Below are positions 9,545 to 17,620 of a stretch of 59,846 nucleotides of DNA, one piece after another. The stretch's first letter is position 1. Each line of letters opens with the position of its first letter. The position numbers and the translations under genes were made by a program. The notes beneath the pieces are model-generated. The model ran no database searches. It had not been told where the DNA came from and worked only from the letters and a program-made list of their open reading frames with translations. Source of the stretch: an uncultured Siphonobacter sp. (GTDB lineage Bacteria; Bacteroidota; Bacteroidia; Cytophagales; Spirosomataceae). The stretch is from the NCBI GenBank assembly GCA_913774715.1, contig CAJYHS010000057.1:1-59846 (forward strand), written 5' to 3'.

Positions 9545-9837
9545 AAGTTCAGCTCAAACAGTCTGGGGGATTTATGGGAATGCTGAAAGAATGCACGCTG
9601 GACACGCACGCACTTGAACCGGAAGAAGCGGACACCATTCGGGACTCGGTCAACAGAACGGACTGGAATCAGGCTGACCAGAATTCTGGAAGGAGTCGCG
9701 ACGGCTATCATTATTATTTGCTGGTGGAAGATCAGCAGCAAACTTATTCGGCTGAGTACACCGATCAAACCTTACCTGAATCGCTGAAACCACTGATTGC
9801 TATTCTGAAAAGGTATCTGAAGGCAGGCCGGTTTTAA
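9541..9837 (+). CDS. Emfourin-like inhibitor of the M4 peptidase
   Basis: A 98-residue soluble protein whose ATG overlaps the peptidase stop by four bases (ATGA), so the two are translationally coupled. The N terminus (VQLKQSGGFMG) and overall size match the emfourin (M4in) family, slow tight-binding inhibitors encoded next to protealysin in Serratia. The likely job is to hold the cytoplasmic peptidase inactive. Function is taken from family and gene context; no catalytic features are expected or seen. Confidence 0.8.
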   Translation: MKVQLKQSGGFMGMLKECTLDTHALEPEEADTIRDSVNRTDWNQADQNSGRSRDGYHYYLLVEDQQQTYSAEYTDQTLPESLKPLIAILKRYLKAGRF

Positions 9838-9945
9838 GGCAAAAAATGTTTCTAGCCCAGTCGCTGTTATCATGGTTGCTGCCAGCGGTGGGGTTTAGCT
9901 TTTAAAATAGAAATTTCTCTACTCAAGTCATTGTATCATGGCCAC

Positions 9946-9967
9946 TGCCAGCTTTTCCGCTGGCAGC
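9946..9967. repeat. Small hairpin, copy 1 of a covarying pair
   Basis: CTGCCAGC (9946-9953) pairs with GCTGGCAG (9960-9967) over a 6-nt loop. A lone related half (GCTGCCAGCGG) occurs near 9878. The second hairpin at 10010 has the same fold with a compensated base pair. Confidence 0.5.
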
Positions 9968-10009
9968 AGGAATCAGGATTTACAGATTTACTCGGTATCT
10001 AACTGGTTG

Positions 10010-10033
10010 CTACCAGCAAAAAGGCTGGTAGCG
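10010..10033. repeat. Small hairpin, copy 2 of a covarying pair
   Basis: GCTACCAGC (10010-10018) pairs with GCTGGTAGC (10025-10033). Compared with copy 1, a G-C pair is replaced by A-T on both arms, which suggests that the fold rather than the sequence is kept. Confidence 0.5.
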
Positions 10034-10070
10034 GTCACGGTGAGAGCAGTGGAAGGAGTAGCATAAAATC

Positions 10071-10113
10071 AAGAAGCGGTTAGTAAGCTTATTTTGCTTA
10101 CTAACCGCTTCTT
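10071..10113. terminator. Bidirectional terminator
   Basis: A perfect 18-bp stem (10071-10088 with 10096-10113) and a 7-nt T-rich loop. It lies between the convergent emfourin and SDR genes and probably ends transcription from both sides. Confidence 0.75.
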
Positions 10114-10126
10114 AAACTTTCAAACC

Positions 10127-10879
10127 TTACTGAGCCAGATATCCACCATCTACGGCATAATAAGCACCCGTTACAAAGGAAGCTTTATCCGAGCTCAGCC
10201 AGAGAACGATCTCGGCTACTTCTTCGGGCGTACCCAGGCGATTCATCGCGTGTTTGGCTGATAAAGCATCAATGGCTTCCTGATTCATATTCTGGGAAAT
10301 CAGGGGAGTGCTGATAAACGCTGGACCTACGGCATTCACCCGAACTCCTTTCGTACCGTATTCCAGACCCGCATTTTTGGTCAGACCTACCACGCCGTGT
10401 TTGGCGGCTACGTAAGCAGAAGAATTGGCAAAACCTACCTGACCCAGAATGGAGGCAATATTCACTACCGATCCGCCGCCTGATTGCAGAATGGCCGGAA
10501 TCTGGTAATGCATGCCGTAAAAAACGCCTGACAGGTTAATGCTGATGACCTTGTCCCAGGCGGCAATATCATATTCACCTACGGGAGCAGAAGGCCCACC
10601 GACTCCAGCGTTATTGCAACTGATATGAAGAGCACCGTAGTGATCCAGCGTTTGCTTTACCAAAGCTTCATTCTCTTCAGAACTGGATGTATCGGCTTTC
10701 ACAAAAAAAGCATCGCCACCGGCTTGCTGAATGAGTGAAACGGTTTCGTTACCACCCTTTTCATTAATGTCTGAAACGACAACCTTGGCTCCTTCGTTTG
10801 CGTAGGAGAGAGCAATGGCACGACCAATGCCAGAACCAGCACCCGTCACTAAAGCGACTTTATTTTCTAACGTTTTCAT
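10127..10879 (-). CDS. SDR-family oxidoreductase (glucose 1-dehydrogenase type)
   Basis: A classical short-chain dehydrogenase of 250 residues. The Rossmann nucleotide motif is TGAGSGIG (12-19), NNAG lies near 89-92, and the catalytic set is Asn115, Ser143, Tyr156 and Lys160 (YVAAK). An Asp at the end of beta-2 (SDIN) suggests NAD rather than NADP preference. The C terminus (TGAYYAVDGGYLAQ) is typical of the family. The substrate cannot be deduced. It is transcribed alone, with palindromic sites just upstream and a strong terminator downstream. Confidence 0.9.
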   Translation of the reverse strand: MKTLENKVALVTGAGSGIGRAIALSYANEGAKVVVSDINEKGGNETVSLIQQAGGDAFFVKADTSSSEENEALVKQTLDHYGALHISCNNAGVGGPSAPVGEYDIAAWDKVISINLSGVFYGMHYQIPAILQSGGGSVVNIASILGQVGFANSSAYVAAKHGVVGLTKNAGLEYGTKGVRVNAVGPAFISTPLISQNMNQEAIDALSAKHAMNRLGTPEEVAEIVLWLSSDKASFVTGAYYAVDGGYLAQ

Positions 10880-10904
10880 GGTATGAAGTAATTAAGGTAA
10901 TAAA

Positions 10905-10926
10905 CAAGTACTTGATAAGTGTACTT
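10905..10926 (-). promoter_or_regulatory. Palindromic sites upstream of the SDR gene
   Basis: CAAGTACTTG (10905-10914) is a perfect 10-bp palindrome and AAGTGTACTT (10917-10926) is a near copy, both about 26-47 bp before the SDR start. They could be an operator pair for a regulator encoded elsewhere. Confidence 0.35.
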
Positions 10927-10952
10927 ATATACTAAACGATAATTAAACCCGA

Positions 10953-11240
10953 CTAGTGCACGTAGATGTTATTTCTTAACAAAGAAACTTCCCGCTGAAG
11001 CGATTCTACCTTTTCAATCAAATTGGCAATCACATCGAGCCCTTCGAGATTAATATTCAGTTCGTAATGTAGACGTATGAACTTCTCCAATCGGGGAATA
11101 GTATCCTCGTGGATATAAGTGACTTCCTGAATATTAGATAATTCCAATAGTCCATAATCCTGTAACGATTCTACAAAAGTGATTTCGATATCGTAATGCG
11201 AGCAGCAGTCGCGGAGGGTAATCCATTCTGTTGTTGCCAT
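10953..11240 (-). CDS. cbpM: CbpM-like chaperone modulator
   Basis: A 95-residue protein of the CbpM / MerR-like helix-turn-helix family. CbpM binds the J-domain of CbpA and blocks its stimulation of DnaK. The sequence has the short helical N-terminal part followed by a predicted C-terminal coiled coil (about 60-90, IEKVESLQREVSLL). Its start lies one base beyond the stop of the CbpA gene on the same strand, so CbpA is downstream of no promoter of its own visible in this gap; rather CbpA (start 12177) is transcribed first and CbpM second. The pairing with CbpA makes the call firm. Confidence 0.85.
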   Translation of the reverse strand: MATTEWITLRDCCSHYDIEITFVESLQDYGLLELSNIQEVTYIHEDTIPRLEKFIRLHYELNINLEGLDVIANLIEKVESLQREVSLLRNNIYVH

Positions 11241-11241
11241 C

Positions 11242-12177
11242 TTACAATTGGGATAATTCCTTAAACAGTTCCTTGTGCCGATCGGTCAGATTGGTAGGGA
11301 TTTTGATGTTCCAGGTAATGAAAAGATCACCAAACTCACCGTCTTTTTTATAGACTGGAAAGCCTTTGCCCCGTAACCGAACTTTCGTTCCATTCTGCGT
11401 TTCCGCCTTGATTGGGATTTTAACCTTTCCGTTAAGTGTTTCAATCGTGACATCACCGCCCAGAATGGCCGTATATAAGTCCAGATCAAATGTAGCATGA
11501 AGGTCATTTCCCTGACGTTTGAAAACGGGATCTTCGGCAATTTTAAAGGTGATGTACAGATCGCCATCCGGACCGCCATTTTGTCCGGGAGCTCCGTAAC
11601 CTTTCAACTTGATGACCTGTTCATGAGCAACACCCGCCGGTATGGTAATACGGATACTTTTGCCATTCACGGTCAGCGTTTGTTTGTGCGTTTCGTAGAC
11701 ATCACGGAGGTTCAGCTGAAGTTCAGCGTTATAATCCTGCCCCCGAAAACGGGACTGCGTCCGTCGGCCACTGCCGCCCTGGTTCCCAAACATAGACTGG
11801 AAGAAATCCGAAAAATTATCTCCTGTGAACTCCGAGTAGTCCCCAGCATCGCCACCGAACCAGCTACTGCCGCCCCCTCCAAAACCGCCTCCTGCCCCGG
11901 CGTTGGATCCCTGAGCTCGGCGGGCCTGTTCGTAGGCTTCGTATTGTTCAGCCTGCTGCCAGTTTTCGCCGTACTTATCGTATTTTTTTCGCTTTTCCGG
12001 ATCGCTCAAAACCTCATTCGCTTCGTTCACCTGCTGGAACTTGAGCGTAGCTTCGGCGTCGTTGGGGTTAACGTCAGGATGGTATTTTCGGGCCAGTTTT
12101 CGATATGCTTTCTTGATAGCATCGTCGGAAGCAGATTTATCCAGACCCAGAATCTGATAATAATCAATGAAGGCCAT
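11242..12177 (-). CDS. cbpA: CbpA-like DnaJ-class co-chaperone
   Basis: A 311-residue J-domain protein. The J-domain covers about 1-70 with His33-Pro34-Asp35 in KYHPDVNP. A Gly/Phe-rich linker follows (about 88-145, GGGFGGGG). The two C-terminal substrate-binding beta domains span about 148-308. The cysteine-rich zinc-finger domain of DnaJ is absent, which places it in the CbpA class. It delivers unfolded clients to DnaK and stimulates its ATPase. The modulator CbpM follows immediately, the same order as in proteobacteria. Confidence 0.93.
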   Translation of the reverse strand: MAFIDYYQILGLDKSASDDAIKKAYRKLARKYHPDVNPNDAEATLKFQQVNEANEVLSDPEKRKKYDKYGENWQQAEQYEAYEQARRAQGSNAGAGGGFGGGGSSWFGGDAGDYSEFTGDNFSDFFQSMFGNQGGSGRRTQSRFRGQDYNAELQLNLRDVYETHKQTLTVNGKSIRITIPAGVAHEQVIKLKGYGAPGQNGGPDGDLYITFKIAEDPVFKRQGNDLHATFDLDLYTAILGGDVTIETLNGKVKIPIKAETQNGTKVRLRGKGFPVYKKDGEFGDLFITWNIKIPTNLTDRHKELFKELSQL

Positions 12178-12307
12178 AGTACTTTTTTCTTTCGGTTGAA
12201 TACAAAACGGTCCATTAGACGAAATGTCAAAAGGACAGTGAAAGTATTACTGAAATTATCGAAAAATATATGCCAATTGCGTAGTTAGTGAAATTGTTTT
12301 TTCATCA

Positions 12308-12410
12308 CGTGTAGACGTCCATTTATGGTGTCTGGTTGGAGAATGGGAATACTTGAAAGCTAACAAAAAACCGCCTCTTGCCCAGACGCGATGAAGTCAC
12401 GGCTCTACCG
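12308..12410 (-). repeat. Inverted single copy of the ~103-bp terminal-inverted-repeat element
   Basis: This intergenic stretch is the reverse complement of the element found three times at 20031-20368. Shared blocks include GACGTCCATTTATGG, AACCGCCTCT and CCCAGACGCGAT, in the same order and with the same total length of 103 bp. It has diverged at both ends and in the middle. It sits just upstream of the three-permease operon, while the triple array sits just downstream in the opposite orientation. The rest of the 12178-12562 gap holds the enhancer-like sites and promoter listed separately. Confidence 0.75.
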
Positions 12411-12417
12411 AATCAGC

Positions 12418-12455
12418 TGTCCGGTATCGTACTCTCAACTGTCCATTATCGAACA
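12418..12455 (+). promoter_or_regulatory. Enhancer-like double palindrome, permease unit 1
   Basis: Two 16-bp sites related to TGTCCGNNNNCGGACA: one begins TGTCCGGTATCGTAC at 12418 and the other is TGTCCATTATCGAACA at 12440-12455. Their centres are about 22 bp apart. The same double site stands before the permease units at 35828, 46560 and 57725. The gap to the -24-like hexamer is 65 bp, about one helical turn longer than the 54-55 bp at the other three. Confidence 0.65.
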
Positions 12456-12520
12456 TTATATCTGTTTGTTTAATTATTAATACATTGATTATTAATTGTT
12501 TGTATAAATTTATCTGATTA

Positions 12521-12536
12521 CGGCATGAGAATTGAA
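12521..12536 (+). promoter_or_regulatory. Sigma-54-like promoter, permease unit 1
   Basis: CGGCAT-GAGAA-TTGAA fits the -24 part of TGGCAC-N5-TTGCA well and the -12 part partly (TTGAA for TTGCA). The ATG at 12563 is 26 bp beyond it. Confidence 0.45.
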
Positions 12537-12562
12537 TACTCCTGATAAAAGGATCGCGAGTT

Positions 12563-14992
12563 ATGCTTAGAAACTACTTCATCGTTGCGTGGCGAAATCT
12601 GGTTCGGAATCGGGCCTTTACGCTAATTAATATCACGGGGCTGGCTTTAGGACTGGCTACCTGTTTGCTGATTATGCTTTTCGTAACGGATGAGCTAAGC
12701 TATGATCGCTTTCACGAAAAGGCTGACCGCATCGTTCGGGTAGTATTTAGGGGGAATACGCAGGGCGGAGCGATTAAAGATGCTCACGTCATGCCTCCAA
12801 CGGCCCGTACCCTGAAAAGCAGCTTTCCTGAAGTGGAAGAGGCGACCCGTTTTCGGATGGCCGGGACCCCTTTCGTGAGTTATGGTAACAAAAGCCTGCG
12901 GGAAAGTGTACTGGCGTATGCCGATTCGAATATTTTCCAGGTCTTTACTTTACCCCTTCTCAAAGGCGACGCCAGAACGGCTCTCATGAAGCCTTCATCA
13001 ATGGTCATTTCGGAAACGGTAGCTCAGAAATATTTTGGAGATACTGACCCCATTGGCAAAGTGCTGGAGATCAGAGACTGGAAAAGTTCCTTTCAGGTTA
13101 CTGGTGTCATGAAAGACCTTCCCCAGAACTCACACTTTCATTTTGATATGCTGGCCTCCATGTCAGGTTTGGCCGAAGCCCAGTCTAACTCCTGGATGAC
13201 GTCTGAGTTTTTTACCTATCTCGTCCTTCGTGAAGGATCGGATTATAAAAAGCTGGAAGCCAAGTTACCTAAAGTTGTTGCTTCGAAGCTTGGGCCACAA
13301 CTGGAAAAAGCCTTTGGCATGAGCTATGAGGAGTTCTGGAAGAAGGGCAACTCCCTGGGGCTGTTTCTGCAACCCATTACCGATATTCACCTGCACTCTG
13401 ATTTTCCCTATGACCTTTCCGCTCCTGGTAACGCACAAACAGTCTACATCGCCGGAGCAATTGCCCTATTAATGTTGCTGATTGCCTGCATTAACTTCAT
13501 GAATCTGTCTTCAGCAGGGGCTTCCAAGCGGGCCCGGGAAGTAGGCATTCGTAAAGTGTTAGGGTCAGCTCAGTCCGAGTTAATGCGTCAGTTTCTAGTT
13601 GAGTCGATGTTATTAACGGGCATCGCTTTATTCCTCGCCCTATGGATGGTCGATCTGGCGTTGCCTGCGTTTAACGACTTGTCAGGAAAACATTTAGGCT
13701 TACCTTTTCTGGCTAATCCCATTATAGTATTCGGCCTGATTTTGCTGGTAGCCCTGGTGGGCTTGCTGGCTGGAAGTTATCCCGCTTTTTTCCTTGCTTC
13801 CTTTAAACCCTTAGCGGTTTTGAAAGCCGGAAGTAATACGATTAAGATGGGACAGGGAAGTCTGAATTTCAGAAATGGACTCGTCGTTTTCCAGTTTTTC
13901 ATTTCCATCGCCCTGATGATTTGCACGACCGTAGTCTATCGCCAGCTCTCGTTTATTGAGCATAAAGAGCTGGGCTATCAGAAAGACGAGGTAATTATTC
14001 TACCCGAAGCCTGGGCTTTGCAACAAAATCAGCACGCTTTTCGGCAGCGATTACTGGGGGATTCCCGGGTGCAATCCATCAGTTCTTCGGACTATGTTCC
14101 CGCTGGTCCGAGTAACAATAATAACTTCTTTGTAGCTCCCGATCATAACCCTGATTTGTTAGTAAAAACTCTGCGATATGACGTTGATCTTCAATACATT
14201 CCAACGCTGGGAATTCAGATGAAAGAAGGACGGAATTTCTCGGAAAAATTCGCTACGGATTCCTCAGGGATTATTCTTAACGAAGCCGCTGTTCGTTCGC
14301 TAGGCTGGAAAGGCAATGTGCTGGGCCGTACACTGACCAGCCGGGAAAATAATGGAACCGTTGAAACCTATCAGGTGATTGGCGTGGTAAAAGATTTCCA
14401 TTTCCGGTCTTTACACGAATTGATTACGCCTTTGGTAATGACGCAGAAAAGTCAGGCCGGAAACCTGATTATCAAAACCAGAACCAAAGATGTGGCGGGC
14501 TTACTACAAACCATACAGAATGAATGGAAGCGTTACCCGTCGGAGGTGCCTTTCAGTTATTCTTTCCTGAATGATCGTTTTTCAAACACGTATGAGGAAG
14601 AACAGAAAACCGGAACGATTCTGAGCATTTTTGCGGGGTTAACCATCTTCGTAGCCTGTCTGGGACTCTTTGGCTTAGCGACGTTTACCGCTCAGCAACG
14701 GACGAAAGAGATTGGCGTTCGTAAGGTATTAGGAGCTTCAACTGGCAGTATTCTGGCTCTGCTCTCCCGTGATTTTCTTAAACTGGTAGGGGTAGCTTTT
14801 CTTATGGCTATTCCACTGGCCTGGTATGCCATGCATGAATGGCTTCAGGATTTTGCCTACCGCATTTCGCTGGAATGGTGGGTGTTTGCTTTGGCGGGTT
14901 TACTGGCTATTGCCATTGCCCTGATCACGGTAAGTTTTCAGAGCGTAAGAGCGGCTCTGGTCAATCCGGTGAAAAGTCTGAAATCGGAATAA
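12563..14992 (+). CDS. Two-module FtsX/MacB-type permease (P1)
   Basis: An 809-residue inner-membrane protein of the MacB/FtsX class with two fused modules. Module 1 has an N-terminal helix (about 20-42), a MacB-PCD periplasmic domain and an FtsX core near 290-425 with ACINFMNLS (from about 308). Module 2 repeats this, with its FtsX core near 690-805 (CLGLFGLATF, KEIGVRKVLGAS). It ends in NPVKSLKSE, a tail shared by all ten permeases here. No ATP-binding cassette gene is nearby. It is the first gene of a three-permease run and sits behind the enhancer/promoter at 12418-12536. Possible roles are lipoprotein, peptide or lipid handling; the substrate is unknown. Confidence 0.9.
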   Translation: MLRNYFIVAWRNLVRNRAFTLINITGLALGLATCLLIMLFVTDELSYDRFHEKADRIVRVVFRGNTQGGAIKDAHVMPPTARTLKSSFPEVEEATRFRMAGTPFVSYGNKSLRESVLAYADSNIFQVFTLPLLKGDARTALMKPSSMVISETVAQKYFGDTDPIGKVLEIRDWKSSFQVTGVMKDLPQNSHFHFDMLASMSGLAEAQSNSWMTSEFFTYLVLREGSDYKKLEAKLPKVVASKLGPQLEKAFGMSYEEFWKKGNSLGLFLQPITDIHLHSDFPYDLSAPGNAQTVYIAGAIALLMLLIACINFMNLSSAGASKRAREVGIRKVLGSAQSELMRQFLVESMLLTGIALFLALWMVDLALPAFNDLSGKHLGLPFLANPIIVFGLILLVALVGLLAGSYPAFFLASFKPLAVLKAGSNTIKMGQGSLNFRNGLVVFQFFISIALMICTTVVYRQLSFIEHKELGYQKDEVIILPEAWALQQNQHAFRQRLLGDSRVQSISSSDYVPAGPSNNNNFFVAPDHNPDLLVKTLRYDVDLQYIPTLGIQMKEGRNFSEKFATDSSGIILNEAAVRSLGWKGNVLGRTLTSRENNGTVETYQVIGVVKDFHFRSLHELITPLVMTQKSQAGNLIIKTRTKDVAGLLQTIQNEWKRYPSEVPFSYSFLNDRFSNTYEEEQKTGTILSIFAGLTIFVACLGLFGLATFTAQQRTKEIGVRKVLGASTGSILALLSRDFLKLVGVAFLMAIPLAWYAMHEWLQDFAYRISLEWWVFALAGLLAIAIALITVSFQSVRAALVNPVKSLKSE

Positions 14993-15114
14993 ACGTAATG
15001 AACCACAGCGTTACTCAGCGTCGCTACGTGCTAGTGAATACGGCTCTTTTAAGGAATTGCTCCGAGTAACTCTGTGCTGAACCTTGTGTCTATCTGTGGT
15101 TAAAAATCACTACT

Positions 15115-17514
15115 ATGCTACGTAACTATTTCCTGATCGCCATTCGTAATTTGTTGAAAAACAAGGTATATTCCTTCATTAACGTCGGGGGATTAGCCGT
15201 AGGAATGGCCGTTGCTCTATTGATTGGGTTCTGGATTCATGATGAGATTTCGTATAATACCTATCATCAGAGTTATGATCGGGTAGGGCAGATCATGCAG
15301 CAGCAAACTTCTAACGGCGAGGTAAGTACGGAAATGTCCATTCCGTTACCGCTGGGGAATGAGCTAAAGACTACGTATGGAGGACATTTCAAATACCTGG
15401 CACTGGCTTCCTGGGAAGGTAGTCATATCCTGACTTACGGCGACAAAAAAATGTCCTACCCGGGTTTATACATGGATGCGGACGCTCCGAAAATGCTGTC
15501 GCTGCGGATGAAACGTGGTTCTCAGGACGGACTGAAAGATCCGCATTCGATCATCCTCTCCGAATCTACCGCTCAATCCTTATTTGGGGACAAAGACCCC
15601 ATCAATAAGATTCTTCGAATTGATAATAAGCTGGATGTGAAGGTAACGGGTGTTTATGAAGATGTGCCTAATAATTCCCGTTTCCGCCAAGTGACGTTCA
15701 TTGCTCCCTGGGATTTATATATCACAACCGAACGCTGGTTTGAGCGAGCCAAAACGCAGTGGGGCAATAACTCCTTTCAGCTCTTCGCTCAGATTGCGGA
15801 TAACACTGATTTTGAGACCGTAAACCGGGCCATTGTAAATGCGAAGCTCAACAAATTAAGCAAGGCCGAGCAAAAGTATAAAGCTGCGATTTTCGTACAT
15901 CCCATGGCCCATTGGCACCTGCACTCCAATTGGGATAAGAATGGGTATCAAACGGGTGGAGCCATTGAATACGTCTGGTTATTTGGCATCATTGGTGTGT
16001 TTGTATTACTGCTGGCCTGTATCAATTTTATGAATCTTAGTACGGCCCGTAGCGAAAAACGAGCAAAGGAAGTAGGCATTCGAAAAGCCATTGGCTCGTT
16101 ACGTCAGCAGCTGATCGCTCAGTTTTTCACGGAATCCCTGCTGGTCGTTCTGGTGGCTTTTGCTTTATCTATTCTGCTGGTTGAAATTTCATTGCCCTGG
16201 TTTAATCAGATTGCCGATAAGCGAATTATGTTTCTCTGGAATAATGTAAACTTCTGGATGATCAGTCTGGCTTTTGTATTAAGTACCAGTTTGCTGGCCG
16301 GAAGTTATCCCGCTCTGTACCTCTCTTCGTTCCAGCCCGTGAAAGTGTTAAAAGGCACCTTTATGGCGGGACCGTTGGCCGCATTACCCCGTAAGGTTTT
16401 AGTAGTCTTACAATTTACCGTTTCCATTACACTGATCATCGGAACGGTCGTTGTCTATCAGCAAATTCAGTATTCCAAGAACCGTCCGGCGGGTTTTAAT
16501 CGGGAAGGACTGGTCATGATTCAGATGAAATCGCCCGATTTTTTTGGTAAATATGAGGTTTTGCGAAATGAGCTTAAAAGCGTCGGAGCGATTGAAGAAA
16601 TGACGGAATCTTCAAGTCCTTTGACGGAGATATGGTCGAGTAGTTCGGCCTTCAACTGGGCGGGGAAAGATCCTAATCTGGATGTGGATTTCGGTACAAT
16701 TTTCGTTACCTATGATTATGGAAAAACCGTAGGCTGGCAATTTCGCGAGGGGCGGGATTTATCGACTGCTCATGCCACGGATTCCTCCGCTATTATTCTG
16801 AATGAATCTGCTGCCCGGTTTGCTGGTATTAAAGATCCGGTTGGTAAAGTCATAACCTGGGGTAGCAAGGGAGAATCACGGGATTACACCATCATTGGCG
16901 TAGTAAAAGACATGATCATGGGCTCGCCTTACGGTCCCGTGAAACCTACGGTTTATCTGCCCCATATAGATAGCTTCAGCTGGATGGTGTTCCGGCTCAA
17001 TCCCAGGATAAGTACGCATGAATCCCTGGCGAAACTAGAGTCTGTCCTGAAGCGAATCATTCCCACCGCTCCCTTCGATTATCAGTTTGCGGATGAAAGT
17101 TACGGTCGCAAGTTTGCGGCTGAAGAGCAGATCGGAACGCTTGCAGGCGTGTTTGCCGGGCTGGCCATTCTGATTTCCTGTTTAGGGTTATTCGGATTAG
17201 CATCCTTCGTTGCCGAACAGCGAACCAAAGAAATCGGCGTGAGAAAAGTGCTGGGGGCTTCGGTGCTGAGTTTATGGCAGCTGTTATCCAAAGATTTTGT
17301 CGTGCTGGTCTTGCTTTCCTGCGGAATCGCCATTCCGATTGCTCATTACTTCATGGCTGACTGGCTTGAAAAATATGAGTATCGTACCACGATTCAGTGG
17401 TGGGTATTCATCGTTGCTGGTCTGGGAGCTTTGGCCATTACTTTAATTACCGTAAGCTATCAGGCGATTAGTGCCGCTTTGATGAATCCGGTGAAGAGTT
17501 TGAAGTCTGAGTAA
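15115..17514 (+). CDS. Two-module FtsX/MacB-type permease (P2)
   Basis: A 799-residue paralogue of P1, 122 bp downstream of it and with no enhancer-like sites of its own, so probably co-transcribed. The first FtsX core starts near residue 285 (LACINFMNLSTARSEKRAKE) and the second near 680 (SCLGLFGLASF). Together with the permeases at 28421 and 44167 it forms a close subgroup that shares STARSEKRA and a LPRKVLVVLQF segment at the start of module 2. The spacer before it contains an imperfect inverted repeat (ACCACAG ... CTGTGGT). Substrate unknown. Confidence 0.9.
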   Translation: MLRNYFLIAIRNLLKNKVYSFINVGGLAVGMAVALLIGFWIHDEISYNTYHQSYDRVGQIMQQQTSNGEVSTEMSIPLPLGNELKTTYGGHFKYLALASWEGSHILTYGDKKMSYPGLYMDADAPKMLSLRMKRGSQDGLKDPHSIILSESTAQSLFGDKDPINKILRIDNKLDVKVTGVYEDVPNNSRFRQVTFIAPWDLYITTERWFERAKTQWGNNSFQLFAQIADNTDFETVNRAIVNAKLNKLSKAEQKYKAAIFVHPMAHWHLHSNWDKNGYQTGGAIEYVWLFGIIGVFVLLLACINFMNLSTARSEKRAKEVGIRKAIGSLRQQLIAQFFTESLLVVLVAFALSILLVEISLPWFNQIADKRIMFLWNNVNFWMISLAFVLSTSLLAGSYPALYLSSFQPVKVLKGTFMAGPLAALPRKVLVVLQFTVSITLIIGTVVVYQQIQYSKNRPAGFNREGLVMIQMKSPDFFGKYEVLRNELKSVGAIEEMTESSSPLTEIWSSSSAFNWAGKDPNLDVDFGTIFVTYDYGKTVGWQFREGRDLSTAHATDSSAIILNESAARFAGIKDPVGKVITWGSKGESRDYTIIGVVKDMIMGSPYGPVKPTVYLPHIDSFSWMVFRLNPRISTHESLAKLESVLKRIIPTAPFDYQFADESYGRKFAAEEQIGTLAGVFAGLAILISCLGLFGLASFVAEQRTKEIGVRKVLGASVLSLWQLLSKDFVVLVLLSCGIAIPIAHYFMADWLEKYEYRTTIQWWVFIVAGLGALAITLITVSYQAISAALMNPVKSLKSE

Positions 17515-17620
17515 TACTAGCAATAACCCCAGAGCTATGCTTGTCAAAGGCAGAGTAACTCTGGGATTGTCATGTCTGATTGACTAGATTGAACGAATAG
17601 TAGAAATAACCTCTGAACGT

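Noticed and set aside
11497-12288. 263-codon plus-strand frame opposite the CbpA gene
   Set aside because: It is an antisense shadow of a firmly identified gene with low-complexity hydrophobic stretches.
14993-15114. Possible separate promoter between P1 and P2
   Set aside because: No enhancer-like pair or -33/-7 match was found; only an imperfect inverted repeat is present.
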